From an uncultured Ruminococcus sp. (GTDB taxonomy: Bacteria > Bacillota > Clostridia > Oscillospirales > CAG-272), in the NCBI GenBank assembly GCA_902766575.1, contig CACXED010000293.1, positions 1-13,912 on the forward strand: a DNA stretch of 13,912 nucleotides. Direction: 5' to 3'. How positions within the stretch are numbered: the stretch's first letter is position 1; each line of letters begins with the position of its first letter. The notes beneath the pieces were generated by a model that worked only from the letters and a program-made list of their open reading frames with translations, ran no database searches and was not told the DNA's origin. Both the position numbers and the translations under genes were made by a program. Positions 7,371 through 13,335 of the stretch are shown in pieces.

Positions 7371-7393
7371 AGCCCGAGCCGATAGCCCGAGCC
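7371..7393. repeat. Short direct repeat AGCCCGAGCC
   Basis: AGCCCGAGCC occurs at 7371-7380 and again at 7384-7393, separated by GAT. It lies at the decayed 3' end of the acetyltransferase remnant and just ahead of the SDR ribosome site, and looks like a small tandem duplication or slippage product. Confidence 0.6.
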
Positions 7394-7416
7394 AATTTCA
7401 GTCTTTTCGTATTCGC

Positions 7417-7594
7417 GAAAGCCGGGTCTCCGATGACTATCGGCATATCGTCCTCGCCGAAAGCAACGTCTCCGATCGGACGAAAGCCTTCGCCGTCGTC
7501 TGTCTCGATCCAGTAGAGCTCATAGTGTCGGTTGAGATAGGAATACATCCGCGAGAGTATCGTCTATCGGCAGGATTTCAGGTCGGGCGTTCAT
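7417..7594 (-). pseudogene. Decayed GNAT acetyltransferase gene inside the redox operon
   Basis: The gap between the OYE and SDR genes holds pieces of one GNAT gene in two frames. The first piece starts at an ATG overlapping the OYE stop (ATGA, 7594-7591) and reads MNARPEILPIDDTL before running into a stop at 7520. The second, in another frame from about 7557, reads LSRMYSYLNRHYELYWIE, then PIGDVAFGEDDMPIVIGD, which strongly resembles the strand 4 region just before the acetyl-CoA loop of a GNAT subgroup (R-M-Y-x-Y-L, E-L-Y-F-I-E, I-G-D-V-T-F, D-M-P-I-V-I-G-D). About 50 residues expected between the pieces are missing, and homology stops after GDPAF near 7417, before the CoA-binding motif. 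So an internal deletion with frameshift and a 3' loss have destroyed it. The assignment rests on remembered family patterns. Confidence 0.65.
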
Positions 7595-8895
7595 TTTCTG
7601 TTCATAGCCGCCTTATAAATCGGCGCGTAGACCTCGCTGTCGCGGATCGGACATCCGGTCGTCGTGAAGGCGCGCATCAGCTCGGTGCATTTTCCGCAGG
7701 TCAGACAGCACTTGTTCGGCTTCATGTCCCCGGCGATGAGGTCTTTTGCAAATCCGTCGTAGGCGAACGCCATGCGCCCGAAGCCCGCCGCCGAGATCAT
7801 TCCCGAGCCGACCGCGCCCGCCGCGAGATAGGGCGAGAACTGCCGCAAAAACGTGTAGCCCGTTCCGATAAAGGCGATATCCGGAAAGGCTTTCTGCAAT
7901 ATTGCCGCGCCGTTTATCATTCTCGCAACGCCGACCAGCGGATGCTCGGGCGGCTCGTAGCCTCCGGTGCAGTAGGGGCGGTTCACGTGGGGATTGTAGT
8001 AGGGTGTTCCCATCGTGACGTTGATTAGATTAACCCCCAGACTGTGGATATCCGAAATCAGCCGCAGAGCCTCGGAGGGGTCGAATTTCGAGGAGTCCTC
8101 CATATCGTCGCCGAAGCCATAAGGGTAGCCGATCCCGTCGTGAACGCCGAGCCGTGTTCCGACCGCGATTCCGACCTCGGACTTCACAGCCGCTATCACG
8201 TCGCGGTAGAGCCTCGTACGGTTCTCGTAGGAGCCGCCGTAGCGTCCCTTTCGGGTGTAAGCCGACAGAAGCTCGCTCAGAAGATAGCGGTGACAGGCTT
8301 TTATGTCGACTCCGTCGAAGCCGACCTGCTCCGCGAGCTTTGCCGCTTTGACATACTGCGGCACGAGCGAGTCGAGATACTCGTCGGTGACGACCGGATG
8401 ATCGGCGGGGATATTGAACGGCCTGTTCAGCACCGGATTGTGGTAGGCGATAATCGGCGCGGGCTTGTTCTCTGGGCGCGAGAAGCGTCCGGAGTGGGTG
8501 AGCTGACATATGACCGGCGCTCCGTACGTCTTTTCGTGTAGCTCGTCGATGAGCCGCTTGAAAGCGTCGGCGCTCTGCTCGTTGAGCCAGAGCTGACGGT
8601 TGTTCGAGCGCGACTCGTTCGAGATCGCGACCGCCTCGAACCAGTAGAGCCCGGCGTCGCTGTCGGCAAAGCGGAGATAGCGTCTGCGTGTCAGCTCGGA
8701 CGGAGCGCCGTCCGGCTCGCTGTCGAAGCCCTCCATCGGGTGTATCGCGACCGAGTTCTTAAAATGCAGTCTCTCGCCCCTGACGTCAAAGCCGCGAGCC
8801 AATACCGACGTGTCCTCCGAGAGCGGCAGGTCGAGTCCGAGCGCGTCAATGTCGGCTCTCACGTCGTCGAGCGTCTTATATTTGAAATCAAACAT
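7591..8895 (-). CDS. Old yellow enzyme-type FMN oxidoreductase with [4Fe-4S] motif, lacking the C-terminal NADH/FAD module
   Basis: TIM-barrel flavoprotein of the NADH:flavin oxidoreductase (old yellow enzyme, OYE) family, 434 residues. Visible are the FMN-site segment CQLTHSGR (130-137), the substrate-site motif KACHRYLLSELL (199-210) and RYGGSYENRTRLYRD (218-232), and a late phosphate-binding-like stretch GSGMISAAGFGRMAF. Near the end C397-x2-C400-x2-C403-x11-C415 matches the [4Fe-4S] binding pattern of trimethylamine dehydrogenase and 2,4-dienoyl-CoA reductase. Those enzymes run to about 640-730 residues with an FAD/NAD(P)H module after the cluster; here the protein stops 19 residues after C415. 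The usual H-G-A-H-x-Y is K-A-C-H-R-Y. The start has GGAGG 7 nt upstream and overlaps the TIM-barrel gene by 8 bp. Fold and cofactors are well supported; the reaction is unknown. Confidence 0.9.
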   Translation of the reverse strand: MFDFKYKTLDDVRADIDALGLDLPLSEDTSVLARGFDVRGERLHFKNSVAIHPMEGFDSEPDGAPSELTRRRYLRFADSDAGLYWFEAVAISNESRSNNRQLWLNEQSADAFKRLIDELHEKTYGAPVICQLTHSGRFSRPENKPAPIIAYHNPVLNRPFNIPADHPVVTDEYLDSLVPQYVKAAKLAEQVGFDGVDIKACHRYLLSELLSAYTRKGRYGGSYENRTRLYRDVIAAVKSEVGIAVGTRLGVHDGIGYPYGFGDDMEDSSKFDPSEALRLISDIHSLGVNLINVTMGTPYYNPHVNRPYCTGGYEPPEHPLVGVARMINGAAILQKAFPDIAFIGTGYTFLRQFSPYLAAGAVGSGMISAAGFGRMAFAYDGFAKDLIAGDMKPNKCCLTCGKCTELMRAFTTTGCPIRDSEVYAPIYKAAMNRK

Positions 8896-9661
8896 AGCGG
8901 TTCCTCCATTTGTTGAGCGTTTTCGCGTCCTCTATGAAATGCGCGTCCGAATCGTCCTTGACAAATTCGAGCAGCAGCGCGCGGTCTCTGCCGTCCGAGG
9001 CTAAAATATCGAGATAGCGTCTCCACGCATCCTCATGCTCGGCGAGCGGGAAGCGCAGACAGGAGCCGCTCCGCGCGTCCCAAGCGAAAACGTGAATATT
9101 CGAGACGAACGGCAGCACTCTTTTCAGCGCGTCGGCGTTGAAATCTACGTCTTTATACTGATTGGGCTGCCAGTAGAGCGTGGTATTGTCAGCGGCTATG
9201 TCGTCTATCAGCCGCAGAGCCGAATCGCAGCTGTCGGTGAGCGTTCCACCGTGATACTCAAAGCTCATCGTCAGCCCCGCCTTAGCCGCAAGCCCGGCGC
9301 AGAGCTTCGCTTCTGCCGTGAGCCTTTCGCGCTCGTCGGAGCCGACGGCAGCGCTGCCCTTGACTCCTGCCCAGATACGGATATTCCGAGCGCCGAGCAG
9401 CTTCGCGGCTGAAATGTAGCTCGCAAATTCCTCCTCGGGAGATGGATACTGCCCGAGCTTGTAATACGAGCCGTAGGAGATTATATCTACCTTATTCTCC
9501 CTCGCGTCTGCGGCGAGAGCCGCGAGCGCCGGATCGTCCTTTTTCGCGTGAACGTCCGAGCCGAGCTCGATACAGCCGAGCTCACAGGAATTTGCGAGCC
9601 GGAAGATCTCGCCAGCGGTCTTGTTTCTGAACGTGACCGAAACCAAGCCTGTTCTGAACAT
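8888..9661 (-). CDS. Xylose isomerase-like TIM-barrel protein (sugar phosphate isomerase/epimerase family)
   Basis: AP_endonuc_2/xylose-isomerase-like TIM barrel, 257 residues, the usual length for sugar isomerases, epimerases and IolE/IolI-type dehydratases. Likely divalent-metal ligands sit at strand ends: E135 (MSFEYHGG), H190 (NIHVFAW) and E232 (LLLEFV); the second position, commonly Asp or His, lies in YWQPNQ (163-168), a motif I associate with a subgroup of this family. IELGSDVH (31-38) is the typical early strand. The start ATG has GAGGTGAG 6 nt upstream. Second gene of the operon, 15 nt after the D-2-hydroxyacid dehydrogenase and overlapping the OYE gene by 8 bp. Probably isomerises or epimerises the pathway's sugar-like intermediate. 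Confidence 0.86.
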   Translation of the reverse strand: MFRTGLVSVTFRNKTAGEIFRLANSCELGCIELGSDVHAKKDDPALAALAADARENKVDIISYGSYYKLGQYPSPEEEFASYISAAKLLGARNIRIWAGVKGSAAVGSDERERLTAEAKLCAGLAAKAGLTMSFEYHGGTLTDSCDSALRLIDDIAADNTTLYWQPNQYKDVDFNADALKRVLPFVSNIHVFAWDARSGSCLRFPLAEHEDAWRRYLDILASDGRDRALLLEFVKDDSDAHFIEDAKTLNKWRNRYV

Positions 9662-9676
9662 TTTTAACTCACCTCG

Positions 9677-10672
9677 TTAAGCCATCGTCTCGAGCATTTT
9701 CAGAGTTACGCCCCATTTTGTCGGCTCGCCGGAGCTCCAGCGTCCGAACTCCTCAGCCATGTACTCGCCCATGCGCGCGACCTCGTCTCCCAGCGAGCCC
9801 GCGATGTGCGGCGAGAGAAAGACGTTTCCGAGCGTGTAGAATCTGCTGTCGGGCTTCGGCGGCTCGGGGAGCGTGACGTCGAGCAGCGCGGTTCTGGCGG
9901 GCTCGGCTTCAAGCGCGGCGATGAGATCGTCCTCAACGACCTGAGCTCCGCGTCCGGTGTTGATAAAGGTCGCGTTCGGCTTCATGCGGCTGAACAGCGA
10001 GGCGTTCAGCATACCGACCGTCTGCGGATTGTTCGCGAGGTGGTTCGAGATGACCGTACACTCCGAGAAAAGCGTCTCGAGCGAAACCTTTTCGACGTTA
10101 AGCTCCGCGGCTCTCTCATCGGACAGGAACGGGGCGAACGCGAGCACCTTGATTTTGTAGGCTTTGAGCATCTCGGCGACGAGCGAGCCGATCATGCCGA
10201 TTCCGATCAGTCCGACCTTGTTGCCGTAGGTTCCGGTGTAGCGTCCGCCGAGCGAGCGGTTGCTCCACTCCTTTCCGGGAACGCGGTGGAAGCGCTGGAA
10301 GTAGCCCTTGTCGGCTAAAATTATCTGCGCGACGGTGAACTCGGCGACCGGAACGGCGTTAGCCGCCCAAGCGCTGAAAACCTCGATTCCCGATTCGAGA
10401 AACGGACGCGCGAAATACTGCACCGAGCCCGCGCCGTAGAAAACGGCTCTGAGCCTCGGAAAATACCCGGCGATCTGCTCCCTTTTCAAAGACAGCATCC
10501 CCCATGTGGAGAAGATGACCTCGACCTCGCTTATATCCTCGCGGCTGTCGAGCTGTGAAATGTCGGTGATCGGCTCGAGAAATTCGAGCTTCGCTGAAAG
10601 ACTTTTGCGGGTCTTTTCGTCGTAGACCTCGTTTATCTTAGCGGCGTCCCTTGTCATAAAAAGAGCTTTCAT
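9677..10672 (-). CDS. D-isomer-specific 2-hydroxyacid dehydrogenase family protein
   Basis: NAD(P)-dependent dehydrogenase of the D-2-hydroxyacid dehydrogenase family (phosphoglycerate, glyoxylate/hydroxypyruvate and lactate dehydrogenases), 331 residues. G157-I-G-M-I-G162 is the dinucleotide motif; the catalytic triad is visible as R241 (NTGRG), E270 (LPEPP) and H289 (LSPHIAG). The ATG at 10672 is chosen because AAAGGAAG precedes it by 6 nt and the expected transcription start is near 10703; an in-frame ATG at 10765 lies upstream of the promoter and cannot belong to this message. First gene of the redox operon. It could act on a 2-hydroxy or 2-keto acid produced in the pathway, but some members act on other substrates, so the exact step is open. 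Confidence 0.91.
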   Translation of the reverse strand: MKALFMTRDAAKINEVYDEKTRKSLSAKLEFLEPITDISQLDSREDISEVEVIFSTWGMLSLKREQIAGYFPRLRAVFYGAGSVQYFARPFLESGIEVFSAWAANAVPVAEFTVAQIILADKGYFQRFHRVPGKEWSNRSLGGRYTGTYGNKVGLIGIGMIGSLVAEMLKAYKIKVLAFAPFLSDERAAELNVEKVSLETLFSECTVISNHLANNPQTVGMLNASLFSRMKPNATFINTGRGAQVVEDDLIAALEAEPARTALLDVTLPEPPKPDSRFYTLGNVFLSPHIAGSLGDEVARMGEYMAEEFGRWSSGEPTKWGVTLKMLETMA

Positions 10673-10678
10673 ATCGTT

Positions 10679-10686
10679 CTTCCTTT
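10679..10686 (-). promoter_or_regulatory. Ribosome binding site that fixes the start of the first operon gene
   Basis: AAAGGAAG on the minus strand, 6 nt before the ATG at 10672; the longer reading frame from 10765 starts upstream of the promoter and has no such site. Confidence 0.75.
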
Positions 10687-10709
10687 CGGTGATGAATGTC
10701 GTTAAGTAA

Positions 10710-10738
10710 ATTATACCATGCCCGGACGAGTTCGTCAA
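10710..10738 (-). promoter_or_regulatory. Near-consensus sigma-A promoter of the redox operon
   Basis: Minus strand: -35 TTGACG (10738-10733), 17-nt spacer, -10 TATAAT (10715-10710) preceded by TGG, an extended -10. Expected start near 10703, leader about 31 nt. A perfect inverted repeat overlaps the -35 box (see the operator entry). Confidence 0.87.
10725..10736. promoter_or_regulatory. Candidate operator palindrome over the operon -35 box
   Basis: GACGA-GT-TCGTC, a 12-bp inverted repeat with 5-bp arms and a 2-bp centre, covers part of the -35 box and the upstream spacer of the redox-operon promoter. A repressor there would block polymerase. The arms are short, so chance is a real alternative; no regulator gene lies in the window to pair with it. 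Confidence 0.35.
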
Positions 10739-10806
10739 GCCCCTCCCGGCAGTCTGCTTTGTCAAAACAGCACAGCATCACCGCTTGGAGAAGCAAAAAA
10801 TTGTGT

Positions 10807-10832
10807 CTTTGGCGAATAAAAATCCGCCAAAG
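10807..10832 (-). terminator. Possible terminator of the lipoprotein-ATPase unit
   Basis: CTTTGGCG (10807-10814) and CGCCAAAG (10825-10832) form an 8-bp perfect stem with a 10-nt loop. On the minus strand, T-rich ACACAATTTTTTG follows after a few bases, so the U-tract is offset from the stem. It lies about 125 nt past the ATPase stop. The 285-bp gap 10673-10957 otherwise holds the operon promoter and a second related repeat arm, and no gene that I can support. Confidence 0.45.
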
Positions 10833-10873
10833 GTCGGATTTCATCACTGAAAGCCCTTTCCTGTGGCGGATTT
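10820..10873. repeat. Imperfect inverted repeat around AAATCCGCCA
   Basis: AAATCCGCCAAAGG at 10820-10833 is matched in inverted form by CCTGTGGCGGATTT at 10860-10873 (13 of 14 bases). The left arm shares bases with the hairpin at 10807-10832, so two alternative stems compete for it. Role unknown; it may be a terminator variant or a small repeat element. Confidence 0.45.
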
Positions 10874-10957
10874 ATAAACTTTTTTGCGGCGTTTTCCGGG
10901 TCGGCTCCCGAACGGCGGTTGAAAATCTGCGAAAATCGCGAAAGTTGGTTGAATTTC

Positions 10958-11731
10958 TTAACTCTCGGTCAGATATTTCGCCATTCGCTCGGGCTGATCG
11001 AGAAACTGCTTCATCGTCTGGTATGTCGAGGTCTCGCGGTAGGAGACCTCGCTCACCGCTTTGTCCGAGAGCTCGTATATCCTCGCGCCCGGATAGGCGA
11101 GCAGTATCGGCGAGTGGGTCGAAATTATAAACTGCGAGTCCCTTTCGCAGAGGTCGCGCATCAGCGTCAGCATCGCCATCACCCTTGACGGCGAGAGCGC
11201 CGCCTCCGGCTCGTCGAGGATGTACAGTCCGTTTCCGAAAAAGCGGTTCGTCATCAGCGAAAAGAAGCTCTCGCCGTGGGACATCTCGTGCAGCGAGCGT
11301 CCGCCGTAGCCCTCGATCAGCTTCGGAGACGCGGCGGGCTGGGCGTCGAGGGCTTCTATCTCGGTCGCGACGTTGAAAAAGCTCTCGGCGCGCAGAAAAT
11401 AGCCGTCTCTCGGACGCCTGTTTGTCCGGCTCAGATAGAGAAATTTATAAAGCTCGGAATGTGAGCTGCGGGTCGAAAATCTGAAATTCCTCGAGCCTCC
11501 CTCGGCGTTGAAGCCGCAGCCGAGCGCGATCGCCTCGATGAGCGTTGACTTTCCCGTGCCGTTCTCGCCGACGAAAAAGGTGACGTTCGCAAGCTCGAGC
11601 GCTCCGAGGTGCTTCACGACCGGCAGCGAGCGGATATACTCCTCGCTCTCCGGCAGACACGCGCTCAAAAGCCCCTCCCGGTCGAGCTCGAGCCGGGTCA
11701 CATAGAGCGCGCCGGAGCCCTTCGCGCCCAT
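10958..11731 (-). CDS. Predicted ABC-type AAA ATPase, COG3910-like
   Basis: Soluble ATPase of 257 residues with an ABC/SMC-type nucleotide fold. Walker A GENGTGKST (55-63), a signature-like SHGESF (about 150), Walker B LYILDEPEAAL (about 169-179) and the H-loop STHSPIL (about 204-210) are all present. Segments LRAESFFN, GGRSLHEMSHGE and the C-terminal YQTMKQFLDQPERM match what I know of the COG3910 family of stand-alone predicted ATPases, whose role is not established. There are no membrane segments, and it is not a normal transporter ATPase. The start lies 1 nt after the lipoprotein stop with only a weak ribosome site, which points to translation coupled to the upstream gene. Downstream lie a possible terminator and the redox-operon promoter. 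Confidence 0.88.
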   Translation of the reverse strand: MGAKGSGALYVTRLELDREGLLSACLPESEEYIRSLPVVKHLGALELANVTFFVGENGTGKSTLIEAIALGCGFNAEGGSRNFRFSTRSSHSELYKFLYLSRTNRRPRDGYFLRAESFFNVATEIEALDAQPAASPKLIEGYGGRSLHEMSHGESFFSLMTNRFFGNGLYILDEPEAALSPSRVMAMLTLMRDLCERDSQFIISTHSPILLAYPGARIYELSDKAVSEVSYRETSTYQTMKQFLDQPERMAKYLTES

Positions 11732-11732
11732 C

Positions 11733-13208
11733 TCAGTAGATCACCGTCGAGGATGCGAGCTCTCTCGACGCGGCGGTCGAATAGCGGCGGTAGATGCTCT
11801 CGAGCGACGAGGTGGACGTGACGGCGTTCCTGACCGCTTCGTAGGTCGCCGCGGCAAGGCTGTCAAAGCCCGAGGACATCATGCGCACAAAGTCGGTCGA
11901 CGGGCTGTCGAGAATATATCCGAGCATATTCACCGACGAGTTGTCGCGCAGTCTGTAGTCGCGAAGCTCCGAGAAATACACGTCGTAAACATACTCGTAG
12001 GATACGGCGTTCAGCCCCTCGAGCACCAGTCCGGAGGTCTCGGCGTTCGGCGTGTTGGCGAGAGCGCAGAAAACCGGCGAGTCGGCTGACATCGGCGAGT
12101 AATAGGCAGTCTGCGCCTCGTCGAACTTGGGCATCGGCAAAAGTCCCCAGCCCGTCTTTGAGTCGGCGAGCTCCGCGGTGCTCGCGAGCGTCGCGGTGAA
12201 AAGCATCAGCTTTCCCTCGTCGAACAGCCCGAGCGCGTTGCTGTCGGCGTAGGTTCTGTCGCCGAAGATCAGCGAGTAGAGCTTGTCGACGATATTTCCG
12301 GCTCTCGCGGACATTGAATAATCGTCCATATAGTCGAGCGTCGGGAGCTGACCCTTTACGTTTGTGACATACTCAAGCCCCATCGAAGCCGCGGCCGCGT
12401 CGATATATCCGGCGCGGTCAAAGTCCGAGCCGTGACCCGACACGCCGTCGATCGAAGCGGCGTTCCTTGCCAGCTCGGCGTATCTGTCCCACGTCCATTT
12501 TCCCGACGTGACGAGCGAGTAGGGATCGGCATCTCCGGCAAGGCTCCGGTTGAAATAGACGCAGGCGAGCCCGTCCGGGTCAAAGCTCGCCGCGCCCGAG
12601 ACCGCGAGCTGCGTGTTCCCGAGCAGCGCCGCCGAGTTGACATTCTGATAGTAGTATGGCTGCGAATAATCGGCAAAGGGCAGGCTGTTCATGTTGGCGA
12701 GGATCCCGGCGGCTCTGAACGCTCCGACCATGCTCTGCGGCAGGACGAGCAGATCGGCGTAGTACATATCCGAGGCGTAAGCCGCCTTTGCGTCGGCGAG
12801 CATATCCGAAACGCTCACCGAGTTCGCGATGATCTTAGTATTGAATTTTTCCTCCACAGCGCGAACCGAGAGCGCTCTCGCGGCTACGACCTCGCTTTCG
12901 GTCTCGCCGGAGGGACAGACGAGCTCGGGCGAGACGGCGGTCGCGATTATGACGCTCGACGCGCTGAGATCCCGCTCCGAGAGAGCGTCGAGACGCTGTT
13001 CGGCTTCGGCTCTGAGATCGCGCGGAGGCGTTGTCTCGACCGGCTCGGTCACAGGCGCTGTTGTGGATGGAGCGCCGGAGGTCTCGACGGCGGCGGTCGT
13101 GTCCTCGCTCCGATCGTTGAAAACTATAAATCCGCAGGAGGACTGAGATATGCAGACGGCTGTGCAGAGAGCCGCCGCTATCAGTCCCGCGGCTGTCGGG
13201 TGTTTCAT
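11733..13208 (-). CDS. Extracellular solute-binding lipoprotein (ABC family 1-like)
   Basis: Probable membrane-anchored substrate-binding protein, 491 residues. The N-terminus is a lipoprotein signal: K3, a hydrophobic run from about 6 to 20, and cleavage before C25 in ISQSSC. Q22 at position -3 is atypical for a lipobox, so lipidation is likely but not certain. A Ser/Thr/Pro/Glu-rich linker fills about 35-63, a common spacer in Gram-positive lipoproteins. The mature part has marks of family 1 sugar-binding proteins: YADLLVLPQSM, DPDGLACVYFNRSL, SGKWTWDRYAELA (235-247) and GWGLLPMPKFD. No permease genes are seen beside it, so its transporter must be encoded elsewhere or it acts as a sensor. 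The start has only a partial site (AGCAGG, 8 nt). It directly precedes the ATPase gene. Confidence 0.85.
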   Translation of the reverse strand: MKHPTAAGLIAAALCTAVCISQSSCGFIVFNDRSEDTTAAVETSGAPSTTAPVTEPVETTPPRDLRAEAEQRLDALSERDLSASSVIIATAVSPELVCPSGETESEVVAARALSVRAVEEKFNTKIIANSVSVSDMLADAKAAYASDMYYADLLVLPQSMVGAFRAAGILANMNSLPFADYSQPYYYQNVNSAALLGNTQLAVSGAASFDPDGLACVYFNRSLAGDADPYSLVTSGKWTWDRYAELARNAASIDGVSGHGSDFDRAGYIDAAAASMGLEYVTNVKGQLPTLDYMDDYSMSARAGNIVDKLYSLIFGDRTYADSNALGLFDEGKLMLFTATLASTAELADSKTGWGLLPMPKFDEAQTAYYSPMSADSPVFCALANTPNAETSGLVLEGLNAVSYEYVYDVYFSELRDYRLRDNSSVNMLGYILDSPSTDFVRMMSSGFDSLAAATYEAVRNAVTSTSSLESIYRRYSTAASRELASSTVIY

Positions 13209-13222
13209 TTGATTGACCTGCT

Positions 13223-13250
13223 GTCCGGTTGGCAGCCTTATATGCCGGAC
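13223..13250 (-). promoter_or_regulatory. Leader hairpin upstream of the solute-binding lipoprotein
   Basis: GTCCGG and CCGGAC at the two ends form a 6-bp stem; an alternative pairing uses GGCA/TGCC inside it with GTCC/GGAC outside. It lies in the leader just before the weak ribosome site of the lipoprotein gene, so it could affect translation, but it does not match a riboswitch I know. Confidence 0.3.
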
Positions 13251-13270
13251 ATCCTTTCAGATTTTAACAT

Positions 13271-13300
13271 TTTATAAATTTGCCTTGCCGTAGGGAACAA
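13271..13300 (-). promoter_or_regulatory. Weak candidate promoter of the lipoprotein-ATPase unit
   Basis: Minus strand: -35-like TTGTTC (13300-13295), 18-nt spacer, -10-like TATAAA (13276-13271). Weaker than the other promoters here. It lies in the 127-nt gap after trmB, where no terminator hairpin is evident, so read-through from trmB is also possible. Confidence 0.45.
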
Positions 13301-13335
13301 AAGCGTAATTTTTCGCGTCTTCTGATACAAAGGTC

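Larger units (their letters stand above)
4647..10672 (-). other. Five-enzyme redox/isomerase operon
   Basis: One promoter at 10710-10738 serves, in order, D-2-hydroxyacid dehydrogenase, TIM-barrel isomerase, OYE-[4Fe-4S] protein, GNAT remnant, SDR and FAD flavoprotein. Spacings are 15 nt, an 8-bp overlap, an ATGA overlap into the GNAT remnant, and an ATGA overlap between SDR and FAD genes. The only larger gap is the one filled by the GNAT remnant. No terminator hairpin is visible after the FAD gene, so some messages may continue into nagB. The operon reading follows from spacing and strand; the shared pathway is inference. Confidence 0.8.

Noticed and set aside
7168..8028. 286-residue plus-strand open frame across the SDR/OYE junction
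   Set aside because: Runs antisense through two real genes and the GNAT remnant, Arg-rich, no recognisable motif.
4647..10672. Operon as a C-glycoside deglycosylation system of the DgpA/B/C type
   Set aside because: The Gfo/Idh/MocA and TIM-barrel families fit loosely, but the Gfo gene is in another transcription unit and no DgpB/C-like lyase pair is present.
10673..10765. Longer D-2-hydroxyacid dehydrogenase starting at 10765
   Set aside because: The extension contains the promoter itself; a proper ribosome site precedes the ATG at 10672.
10638..10847. 69-residue minus-strand open frame over the operon promoter
   Set aside because: It covers the promoter and hairpin region, overlaps the dehydrogenase start in another frame, has no ribosome site and no family resemblance.
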